Positions 1 to 5,604 of a DNA stretch of 5,641 nt are shown here, piece after piece. The translations under genes were made by a program, and so were the position numbers. The notes under the pieces are model-generated. The model made no database searches. It saw only the letters and a list, made by a program, of their open reading frames with translations, and was not told the DNA's origin. How positions within the stretch are numbered: position 1 is the stretch's first letter; each line of letters begins with the position of its first letter. The DNA comes from DAOUMU01 sp034409055. GTDB taxonomy: Bacteria; Chloroflexota; Anaerolineae; 4572-78; J111. The stretch covers positions 1 through 5,641 of the forward strand of contig DAOUMU010000518.1 in the NCBI GenBank assembly GCA_034409055.1, given 5' to 3'.

Positions 1-20
1 GGGGGTGAAAAGCGCCAAAG

Positions 21-51
21 TTCCCCCCTCTGGGGGGTTAGGGGGGCCGGG
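21..51. repeat. G/C-run hairpin repeat downstream of ppk2
   Basis: Six C (23-28), a TCT spacer and six G (32-37) form a perfect 6-bp hairpin with a three-base loop. A second run of six G (41-46) after TTA and a GGG at 49-51 follow. Read on the minus strand it is a C-run, TAA, C-run, AGA, G-run module, which looks like a dispersed intergenic repeat. It lies 59 bases past the ppk2 stop and has no T-run on the minus-strand exit side, so a classical intrinsic terminator is not supported. The clustered G-runs could also make it G-quadruplex-prone. The rest of 1-109 shows nothing recognisable. Confidence 0.5.
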
Positions 52-109
52 TTGAACTGCAACTAATTCTGAACCACTACACATTGATAGGCGAACCCTG
101 ATACAGAGC

Positions 110-1084
110 CTATGATTTTGGGGGGTACACTTCTGGCACAAAGGTCTGATCGGACATAGGCGGACGGACGTAACCGACGTCATCTTGTCGGGGCGGCAAT
201 TCAATCGGCTCGGGCGTTAAATCCTCGTACGGGATCACGCTCAGCAGGTGCTTAATACAATTCAGGCGGGCGTGTTTTTTCACGTCGGCATTGACCACGT
301 ACCAGGGGGCTTGTTTAATATCCGTGTACTTAAACATTTCATCCTTGGCTCTGGAATACCCCACCCATTTTCTACGAGACTCCAGGTCCATCGGGCTGAG
401 CTTCCAGCGCTTGACTGTATCAAGAAGACGGGCCTGGAAGCGGCGTTCCTGTTCTTCGTCACTGACCGAGAACCAGTATTTGATCAGGATAATTCCCGAG
501 CGGACCAGCATCCGCTCAAATTCGGGACACGAGCGTAAGAACTCGCGATACTCCTCCTCCGTGCAAAAACCCATCACCCGCTCCACCCCGGCCCGGTTGT
601 ACCAACTTCGGTCGAACAGCACCATCTCGCCCGCCGCCGGGAGATGGGGCACGTAACGCTGAAAATACCACTGCGTTTTTTCTTTCTCGGTTGGCGTGCC
701 CAGGGCCACCACTCGACAGACCCGTGGATTCAACCTTTGGGTGATCCGTTTGATCACCCCTCCTTTACCGGCCGCGTCACGCCCCTCAAAGATAACCACC
801 ACTTTCAGGCCCTTGTGTTTGATCCATTCTTGCAATTTGACCAGTTCAACCTGGAGTCTGGCCAGTTCTTGCTCATAGGCCTTGTTTTTCATTTTCGGTG
901 GTTTTTGCCTGACCGCTTCCCCCAGGGGGTCTTTTTCGTCTTTAGAGACGGTCACCTCTTCAACTACCGGTTCTATCTGTTCCTCTTTAACTTCTTCTTT
1001 TTTAACCTCTTCTTTTTTAACTTCTTTTTTAACTTCTTCTTTAACCTTTTCTTTAGCCTTTTTAGCTTTTTTCTTTTTGGCCAT
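110..1084 (-). CDS. ppk2: Polyphosphate kinase 2 (PPK2 family, class I)
   Basis: This cytoplasmic kinase transfers phosphate between inorganic polyphosphate and nucleoside diphosphates; class I PPK2 enzymes mainly use polyphosphate to make ATP/GTP. Numbered from the chosen start (324 aa), a Walker A loop GRDAAGKG lies at 101-108, the Walker B/FDRSWYNR motif at 157-164 and the Arg-rich lid (RRFQARLLDTVKRWKLS) at about 215-230. The single catalytic domain spans about 70-290, as in one-domain PPK2 proteins. Residues 3-43 are a Lys/Glu low-complexity tail (KKEEV-type repeats) that is not part of the catalytic fold. The frame is open to an ATG at 1147, but the start at 1084 is preferred: it has AGGAGG five bases upstream, and a consensus extended -10 box lies inside the longer version. 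The gene is last of the four co-directional genes and appears to have its own promoter. The family call is very secure; the exact nucleotide preference is inferred. Confidence 0.95.
   Translation of the reverse strand: MAKKKKAKKAKEKVKEEVKKEVKKEEVKKEEVKEEQIEPVVEEVTVSKDEKDPLGEAVRQKPPKMKNKAYEQELARLQVELVKLQEWIKHKGLKVVVIFEGRDAAGKGGVIKRITQRLNPRVCRVVALGTPTEKEKTQWYFQRYVPHLPAAGEMVLFDRSWYNRAGVERVMGFCTEEEYREFLRSCPEFERMLVRSGIILIKYWFSVSDEEQERRFQARLLDTVKRWKLSPMDLESRRKWVGYSRAKDEMFKYTDIKQAPWYVVNADVKKHARLNCIKHLLSVIPYEDLTPEPIELPPRQDDVGYVRPPMSDQTFVPEVYPPKS
989..1042 (-). repeat. In-frame tandem repeat coding the Lys/Glu tail of PPK2
   Basis: On the plus strand, AACTTCTTCTTTTTT-type units of 15, 15, 12 and 12 bases follow one another (starts near 989, 1004, 1019 and 1031). 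All unit lengths are multiples of three, so on the minus strand they encode KKEEV, KKEEV, KKEV and KEEV-like modules without disturbing the frame. The two longest units differ at one base, pointing to recent slippage or duplication. The tract makes the minus strand very purine-rich and produces a Phe-rich shadow reading frame on the plus strand. Confidence 0.85.
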
Positions 1085-1089
1085 CATTT

Positions 1090-1095
1090 CCTCCT
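1090..1095 (-). promoter_or_regulatory. Shine-Dalgarno site that sets the ppk2 start
   Basis: A perfect AGGAGG stands five bases before the ATG at 1084 and only two before the adjacent ATG at 1087. This spacing favours 1084, giving a protein that starts MAKKKK. It argues against the far upstream ATG at 1147, for which the Shine-Dalgarno would lie within coding sequence (the Glu run). Confidence 0.8.
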
Positions 1096-1117
1096 CTTCT
1101 TTGAGTTTAGCTAAAAT

Positions 1118-1126
1118 ATTATAACA
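1118..1126 (-). promoter_or_regulatory. Extended -10 promoter for ppk2
   Basis: The minus strand reads TGTTATAAT: a perfect TATAAT (1118-1123) with the TGn extension (1124-1126). The best -35 candidate at 18-bp spacing is TTGCGG, matching only half of TTGACA, which is usual when an extended -10 is present. Transcription would start near 1111, leaving a leader of about 27 bases that contains the Shine-Dalgarno. This implies that ppk2 can be transcribed independently of the genes upstream. Confidence 0.6.
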
Positions 1127-1188
1127 TAATGCAGCTTTCAACCGCAACTAAAATAAGGGTGTATTTCAATTTGGGGGCAAGTATATTG

Positions 1189-1287
1189 TGGAGTCGAGGC
1201 TGTCCCACAGGAAGGCTGCGCACTGCGAAGCCCTCTGCGGGTCAGCCGGACGTGACCCCGTTTGGACCGGCTGAAGCCTCGACCCCA
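1189..1287 (-). other. Structured intergenic element (candidate RNA, three-way junction)
   Basis: A perfect 9-bp inverted repeat, GTCGAGGCT at 1193-1201 and AGCCTCGAC at 1275-1283, extends to 13 bp (1189-1201 with 1275-1287) if read as minus-strand RNA. The one plus-strand A/C mismatch (1192/1284) becomes a U-G wobble on that strand. Inside are two further hairpins. Positions 1242-1249 pair with 1267-1274 (8 bp, TCAGCCGG/CCGGCTGA), directly stacked on the outer stem. Positions 1214-1221 pair with 1225-1232 (7 bp around one mismatch, three-base loop). An alternative pairing of GGGTCA (1239-1244) with TGACCC (1253-1258) competes with the 8-bp stem. The element sits between the DUF2103-like gene and the ppk2 promoter, with no T-run to make it a terminator. 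I recognise no Rfam family. It could be a 3'-UTR structure, a small RNA or a miniature mobile repeat. Confidence 0.5.
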
Positions 1288-1303
1288 AAGGCTTAACCAG
1301 TTG

Positions 1304-1618
1304 CTAAATCTGCAACCGATCGACAATACCCTGCAAGTCCTCAGCCTTCAAGTCGGTGATCACAAAAACTTCTTGCACGTTGCCCTGGCCACGAGCCTGC
1401 ATTTTATACCCGCCGGTGATGGGCACAGTCACCTTGATTTTCAGGGGCGTGGAGCGTCCCTTAACCCGCGCTACTCGCCCTGGCGTGACCGTTTTGATAC
1501 CCGGCTGCTCAGTCAGGCGAGTTAAAATGGGGATCAGACCCGGAAGGTGGGTGGAGTGATTCCAGACCAGGCGTCCTGTCTTGTCTCTTGGGTTGGGAGA
1601 AAAGTTTGATTTGCTCAT
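1304..1618 (-). CDS. Small DUF2103-like protein of unknown function
   Basis: The 104-residue product has no signal peptide or membrane segment and is probably cytoplasmic. A Lys/Arg/Pro-rich start is followed by GRLVWNHSTH (15-24), LPGLIPIL (25-32), a basic segment around TPGRVARVKG, then ITGGYKMQARG and VQEVFVIT (80-87) and a C-terminal helix. The spacing suggests a small alpha/beta fold. The pattern resembles DUF2103, annotated as predicted metal-binding proteins and known to me mainly from cyanobacteria; the paired histidines H21 and H24 would be natural ligands. The match is from memory, not a search. No convincing Shine-Dalgarno precedes the ATG (the bases just before it read GCCGGTTAA), so translation may be leaderless-like or coupled. 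It follows the ligase gene by 90 bases with no clear promoter or terminator between, so co-transcription is plausible. That it is a real gene is likely; the family is moderately sure. Confidence 0.75.
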   Translation of the reverse strand: MSKSNFSPNPRDKTGRLVWNHSTHLPGLIPILTRLTEQPGIKTVTPGRVARVKGRSTPLKIKVTVPITGGYKMQARGQGNVQEVFVITDLKAEDLQGIVDRLQI

Positions 1619-1682
1619 TTAACCGGCCCAGCACTTGACCGAAACCAAGCTGCCCCAATTTGATTTCAGCCAGTCAGCGGTT

Positions 1683-1724
1683 GCTGCTCACTGATAACTG
1701 ATAACTGCTCACTGCCCACTGCCC
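1683..1724. repeat. Tandem heptamer repeat (ACTGNNN) at the ligase 3' end
   Basis: Five clean 7-bp units start at 1690, 1697, 1704, 1711 and 1718: ACTGATA twice, ACTGCTC once and ACTGCCC twice. A degenerate unit, GCTGCTC, precedes them at 1683. Period and conserved core ACTG are exact; only the last three bases vary. The organisation resembles the short tandemly repeated heptamers described in filamentous cyanobacteria. It crosses the stop codon of the ligase gene (1709-1711), so the last residues of that protein are encoded by repeat units. Confidence 0.8.
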
Positions 1725-3448
1725 ACCAACTCCTCCTCCATCAACTCGCGGCGAAGAATCTTGCCCACCATCGTTTTGGGCAGTTCTCGACGAAACATGA
1801 CGTATTTGGGCACTTTGTATCTGGCCAGGCCGGCCCGGCACCACTCAATGATTTCCTCTTCAGTGACGGTTTCGCCCTCTTTCAAAGCAATGAAGACTTT
1901 GACCCGCTGATTGGTCCCGCCGACGGGCACGCCGATGGCGGCCGCTTCCAGCACTTTGGGGTGTTCGTACAACCGCTCCTCGATATCGCGCGGATAAACG
2001 TTGAAGCCGCCGGAAGCCAGAATCATGTCCTTCTTGCGGTCGACAATCCGGAAATAGCCATCCTCACTCATCTCCGCGATGTCACCGGTGTGCAGCCACA
2101 CTTTACCGTCAGCGTGCCTACGTAGCACGTTGGCTGTTTCGGTGGGCATACCCCAATAGCCCTTCATCACTTGCGGACCGTGAATGCAAAGCACGCCGGG
2201 TTGGTTGGGGCCTAATGCTTCCTCTTCAGTTTCGGCGTCCACGATCTTCATATCCGTATCCGGTATGGGCAGCCCGATGGTGCCAATGCGTCCTCCCCCA
2301 CCAATGGGATTGGCGTGGGTCACCGGCGATGCCTCACTCAGCCCATAGCCTTCAACCAATTTACCCCCGGTGATCCGTTGGAACTCTTCTTGCACCTCGA
2401 CCGGCAGGGCGGCCGCGCCACTGATACAAGCTTTGATTGATTTAACGTCATACTGGCCCGCTTTGATGCCGGGATGGTTATTGATGACATTATACAAAGT
2501 CGGTACCCCCGGAAACAGGGTTGGTTTGTGGATGTTGATAGAGGTTAACAGGTGGGTCAGGTCGCGCGGATTGGGGATGATGACCTGGGCATGACCGTAG
2601 AAGATAGCATGGTTCATACAGACGGTCATAGAGTAGCAGTGGGTCATAGGCAGGGCTGTCAGCAACACTTCTTCCCCTTCAACCCCTCCCCCTCCGGTCA
2701 GCCAGGTGGCCGATTGGATGGCATTGGCCACAATGTTTTTGTGGGTCAGTTGCGCCCCTTTGGGCACACCGGTGGTGCCGCCCGTATACATCAGCACGGC
2801 CGTATCCTCAGGCTCAATTTCGACCGGTTGGGGGGTGGTTGGCGCGGTGGCCAAAAAATCCTGGAACCAGGTGGTATTGGCGTCACCTGAAATATCAACG
2901 CGGTGGCCCTCCTTCTTTTCTTTGGCCAGCGTGAACAGGGTTTTGAGCAAGCCCGGAAAATATTCTTTGATATTGGTCACGATCACATGGTTAAGCGGGG
3001 TCTTGGCCCGAATCTGTTTGACATTCGGGTAAAGCAAACTCAAAACCACGGCAAAAGTGGCCCCCGAGTCATTGATCTGGTGCTCAATTTCGCGGGCCAC
3101 GTAAAGCGGATTACTGGGGACAACAATCGCCCCGGCCCGTAACGCCCCGTAATAAGCGATGATCATTTGTGGGCAGTTGGGCATATAAAGGACCACGCGC
3201 TCGCCCGGTTGTTGCCCCAACTTTTGTAATCCGGCCGCAAAACGATCAACCAGGCTATTAAGTTCCCGATAGGTCATGGCCAGATGCTGCTCGCCAAACA
3301 AGGGGGCAATGCCCCCAAAGATAATGGCCGTGTTGTCAGGATACTTCTCAGCCGTCTCTCGCAAAAAATAGTCGGTTGGCTGCGAAGGGTAAGTAAGAGA
3401 CGTTGGTACGTCAGGATCATAATGCTGATGCCACACTCTTGGTTCCAT
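1709..3448 (-). CDS. fadD: Long-chain fatty-acid-CoA ligase (AMP-forming)
   Basis: This acyl-activating enzyme of the ANL superfamily makes acyl-AMP and then acyl-CoA from fatty acid, ATP and CoA, feeding beta-oxidation or lipid synthesis. All core motifs are present in the 579 residues: the phosphate loop YTGGTTGVPKG (221-231), GYGLSEASP (367-375, with the conserved Glu372), the fatty-acyl-CoA-synthetase signature around WLHTGD to IVDRKKD (451-474, Asp456 and Arg471), the hinge following Asp470, and the C-terminal PKTMVGKILRR (558-567) with the catalytic Lys563. Length is normal for FadD. The start is secure: AGGAGG lies eight bases before the ATG, downstream of a near-consensus promoter. 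The last four residues and the stop are encoded by a tandem heptamer repeat and lie after the final conserved motif, so they are unlikely to affect activity. Chain-length preference cannot be read from the sequence; medium-chain or other carboxylic-acid ligase is the alternative. Confidence 0.93.
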   Translation of the reverse strand: MEPRVWHQHYDPDVPTSLTYPSQPTDYFLRETAEKYPDNTAIIFGGIAPLFGEQHLAMTYRELNSLVDRFAAGLQKLGQQPGERVVLYMPNCPQMIIAYYGALRAGAIVVPSNPLYVAREIEHQINDSGATFAVVLSLLYPNVKQIRAKTPLNHVIVTNIKEYFPGLLKTLFTLAKEKKEGHRVDISGDANTTWFQDFLATAPTTPQPVEIEPEDTAVLMYTGGTTGVPKGAQLTHKNIVANAIQSATWLTGGGGVEGEEVLLTALPMTHCYSMTVCMNHAIFYGHAQVIIPNPRDLTHLLTSINIHKPTLFPGVPTLYNVINNHPGIKAGQYDVKSIKACISGAAALPVEVQEEFQRITGGKLVEGYGLSEASPVTHANPIGGGGRIGTIGLPIPDTDMKIVDAETEEEALGPNQPGVLCIHGPQVMKGYWGMPTETANVLRRHADGKVWLHTGDIAEMSEDGYFRIVDRKKDMILASGGFNVYPRDIEERLYEHPKVLEAAAIGVPVGGTNQRVKVFIALKEGETVTEEEIIEWCRAGLARYKVPKYVMFRRELPKTMVGKILRRELMEEELVGSGQ

Positions 3449-3456
3449 ATATGGAG

Positions 3457-3462
3457 CCTCCT
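3457..3462 (-). promoter_or_regulatory. Shine-Dalgarno of the acyl-CoA ligase gene
   Basis: Perfect AGGAGG, within GGGAGGAGG, lies eight bases before the ATG at 3448. No competing in-frame start lies nearby, so it fixes the ligase N-terminus. Confidence 0.85.
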
Positions 3463-3494
3463 CCCTTAATTTCAGGCGATTGGATATAGACCAG

Positions 3495-3524
3495 AGTATA
3501 CTTGCTTGCTTATAGATTTGTCAA
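3495..3524 (-). promoter_or_regulatory. Near-consensus sigma-70 promoter for the acyl-CoA ligase
   Basis: On the minus strand a perfect -35 TTGACA (3519-3524) is followed after 18 bases by TATACT (3495-3500), one base from the consensus -10. Transcription should start near 3488, giving a leader of about 40 bases with the Shine-Dalgarno near its end. The -35 box begins 10 bases after the stop codon of the upstream UT-M23 gene. Its first TT belongs to an 8-bp palindrome AAGCGCTT (3523-3530), and the spacer carries AAGCAAGCAAG. These could be regulator contacts, but no known operator is recognised. Confidence 0.75.
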
Positions 3525-3534
3525 GCGCTTTATT

Positions 3535-5592
3535 CTATTCCTTTACTCGGCGCAGTTCAAGGTCGTCAACCTGGATGGCCTTAAAACCGCGCTGGTCATC
3601 CCACTCAACCAGGGTCTTTTTGTCTAATCTCAGGGTGGGGGATTGGACCCTGCCTTCGACGATGTTTTTATGGGTCCATCTTAAGTTGGTCTGGATTTGA
3701 GCAAAATTGTGGTAAAAAGAACTGATAAATTGCACTGCTGCCCTGCGCCAACCGGCTAAGGCCGGTCCAACTGGTATCTGGTCGCTCCATGTCAGGTTTT
3801 CACGATAGGCTAAAGGCAGGCGGGGCAAGGCCAGGAACATCGTCTGCAAATAGGGATCACGACCTGCCACGCTGTAAAAATAGAACGTTTTGTCATACTG
3901 ACCGAAGTAGAGCTTGCCCCGGCCGGAGTCAAAGTAAAAAGTTCCGTCCGCCAGCATCTTGACGGTTAGGGTCAAGTTTTCGACTTTTTTCCCGGACTTG
4001 AACACTTCATATTGATAGACATCATCCAGGATAAACGAGGTTCTGGCCGTCACTGTTTTATCTCCATACAGGGGTTCGACCTGGGTGCCCTCCGGGGGGA
4101 GTTCATTGGCGTGAAAATAATTATCGTTGGCATAACTGACAAAGCTGAAGGGCACGGTGTACGCTCCGGCCGTCTCGGCCAGTTGGACCTGGAGGTGAAT
4201 ATGCGGCTGGGGAGAGTAGCCGGAATTGCCGCACAGGCCCAGGAACGTACCTGGTTCGACCCAGGCCCCTTCGGCCACCTGAATTGAGCCCTGGGCAAAA
4301 TGGGAAATCTCTACGAAAAAGCCCCGGGCATCGTTTATAATGACCAGATTGCCCCAATTATTGGCTCTATCGACCTGACCAATGGGATTATCGGGTAGAT
4401 GGTTAATCACCTTGACCACGTGCCCGGCCACCGGCGATAATACCGGTTTGTGGTAGGCGTAGTAGTCGCCCAGATAGTGACCGCCATGGCGATGACTGTT
4501 GCCCTGCTCATCGGTGATGATAAAATCGTAAGCGTATTTCCATGCCCCCTGATGGGTCCACTGGCCCTCAAAGCCCTGCCAGACTGTCCATTTGCCGGAA
4601 AAAGGCAGCATGAGCGTTTTGTCGGAACCTCGGTAGCGACGTTGGTTCGACAGGTAGGTATCAAGGGTCTCCTCAGGCGTATTTTTTACCAGCCTGGCCA
4701 GGTGGGGGTAATTGACTAAACCCAACACATAGATAAAGGTCAACAACACCACGTTGAAGGGCAGAGTAAAGCCGGGGATGCCGGCATAGGCCCAAAAGAT
4801 CAGCACCGAGTCTAGCAACACCGTCGAGACGCAGACAGCAATGACCGCCAGCAAGTAACTTTTTATGGATGGAATGAGAAAGATACCGCCCACCGCCATA
4901 GCCACCAGGATACAGTTAAAATGATTGATGTCGCTGAAAGCTTGGCCAGACGACCCCACCATCAAGGTGGTGAAAATGGTGCCGGTATAGTAGCCCACCA
5001 GCGACAGCAGAAACAGGATGCGGGAGGTGGCCAAAATTCCCAGGGCAAAGATCAGGCCGGGCAGCACGTAGGGCATGAAAAAGATGGCCCCCAACGCTTT
5101 GCAGTAACCTGCCAGCCATAAGGGTAGATACAAATCGAGCAGGGTGCTGGCCGAATACATCTCATTCAACGGCAGGTTGACATATTTGGCCGAGGCCAGA
5201 TAAGCGATGGTGCTGACGATGACAAAGGGCAAACTGAGCACCGGTAGTCGCAAGTAAGTGGCCAAGAGATTATACATAACCATGGTCACGGCAAAGGTGA
5301 AGATGCCACCAGTGATCAAGAAGAGGCCCGTCAACGGGGTGAGCTTGAATAGATAACCGATTGATAGCCCGACCAACAAGGGATTGTAGGTGTAAAATCC
5401 GAGCTTAAGAAAATCCCGGTCCACGTTAATCAATCGGGCGAACAGATAGGCAGCCACCACCGCGATCACCCCGGCCAGGGCCACGTTAGGGTTGATCAGG
5501 GTGATGGCCAGGACGATAAGACCGATTCCGTAATTTTTTAAGAAGAATATCTCAGAATAACCGTTAAAAATAGCGTTAAGATGTTGTTTCAT
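3535..5592 (-). CDS. Urea-transporter domain fused to M23 metallopeptidase domain
   Basis: Residues about 10-300 of 685 form a hydrophobic UT-family channel (roughly ten membrane helices in two repeated halves). Both LPxxTxPF signatures are present: LPVLSLPF (116-123) and IPGFTLPF (272-279). GYSEIFF (11-17) and LGAIFF (167-172) are the matching entrance motifs; NPLLVGLSIG (70-79) and NCILVAMAVGG (226-236) are also paired. The linker (300-325) is basic. Residues about 326-475 are an M23/LytM domain with His347, Asp356, His431 and PHIH (His464, His466) as expected zinc/catalytic residues. Residues 476-685 form an aromatic-rich, probably beta-sheet extension that I do not recognise. UT proteins give facilitated urea diffusion; M23 enzymes cut peptidoglycan or other peptides. 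No signal peptide precedes the first helix. The ATG is preceded by GGTGAG at good spacing. No urease gene is in view. The fold calls are secure; substrate and role of the fusion are inferred. Confidence 0.87.
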   Translation of the reverse strand: MKQHLNAIFNGYSEIFFLKNYGIGLIVLAITLINPNVALAGVIAVVAAYLFARLINVDRDFLKLGFYTYNPLLVGLSIGYLFKLTPLTGLFLITGGIFTFAVTMVMYNLLATYLRLPVLSLPFVIVSTIAYLASAKYVNLPLNEMYSASTLLDLYLPLWLAGYCKALGAIFFMPYVLPGLIFALGILATSRILFLLSLVGYYTGTIFTTLMVGSSGQAFSDINHFNCILVAMAVGGIFLIPSIKSYLLAVIAVCVSTVLLDSVLIFWAYAGIPGFTLPFNVVLLTFIYVLGLVNYPHLARLVKNTPEETLDTYLSNQRRYRGSDKTLMLPFSGKWTVWQGFEGQWTHQGAWKYAYDFIITDEQGNSHRHGGHYLGDYYAYHKPVLSPVAGHVVKVINHLPDNPIGQVDRANNWGNLVIINDARGFFVEISHFAQGSIQVAEGAWVEPGTFLGLCGNSGYSPQPHIHLQVQLAETAGAYTVPFSFVSYANDNYFHANELPPEGTQVEPLYGDKTVTARTSFILDDVYQYEVFKSGKKVENLTLTVKMLADGTFYFDSGRGKLYFGQYDKTFYFYSVAGRDPYLQTMFLALPRLPLAYRENLTWSDQIPVGPALAGWRRAAVQFISSFYHNFAQIQTNLRWTHKNIVEGRVQSPTLRLDKKTLVEWDDQRGFKAIQVDDLELRRVKE

Positions 5593-5598
5593 TTTAGT

Positions 5599-5604
5599 CT
5601 CACC
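5599..5604 (-). promoter_or_regulatory. Probable Shine-Dalgarno of the UT-M23 gene
   Basis: GGTGAG (within GGGTGAGACTAAA) lies six bases before the ATG at 5592, a moderate Shine-Dalgarno that supports this start. Further upstream the minus strand holds a TAATAT and a TTGACA. The TTGACA is too close to the start codon to serve as its -35, and the window ends before any -35 for TAATAT could be seen, so no promoter is called. Confidence 0.5.

Noticed and set aside
87..113. ATAGGC/GCCTAT inverted repeat around the ppk2 stop as a terminator
   Set aside because: It is only 6 bp with a 15-base loop, overlaps the stop codon and is not followed by a T-run on the minus strand.
644..1114. Plus-strand 156-residue Phe-rich open frame opposite ppk2
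   Set aside because: It is the antisense of the Lys/Glu repeat (AAG/GAA read as CTT/TTC), giving Phe/Leu runs. There is no Shine-Dalgarno, and the minus-strand gene is certain.
1085..1147. Longer ppk2 beginning at the ATG at 1147
   Set aside because: The extension contains the predicted -10 box and the Shine-Dalgarno of the downstream start, and it has no ribosome site of its own.
1138..1326. Minus-strand 62-residue frame across the ppk2 upstream spacer
   Set aside because: It has no start signals or recognisable motif and is Arg/Ser/Cys-rich as expected of non-coding DNA. It coincides with the structured inverted repeat and overlaps the DUF2103-like gene end.
1662..1693. CAGT/ACTG and CAGC/GCTG partial hairpin in the ligase-DUF2103 spacer as a terminator
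   Set aside because: The stem is interrupted by a three-base bulge and has no T-run, so it is not convincing.
3481..3493. TGG-N7-CCA near the ligase transcription start as a FadR-like operator
   Set aside because: Only the outer three base pairs are symmetric and the spacing is seven rather than five, so chance is sufficient.
4050..4664. Several 78-91-residue frames on both strands inside the M23 region
   Set aside because: They are out-of-frame shadows with no motifs. The UT-M23 frame keeps its catalytic residues throughout this stretch.
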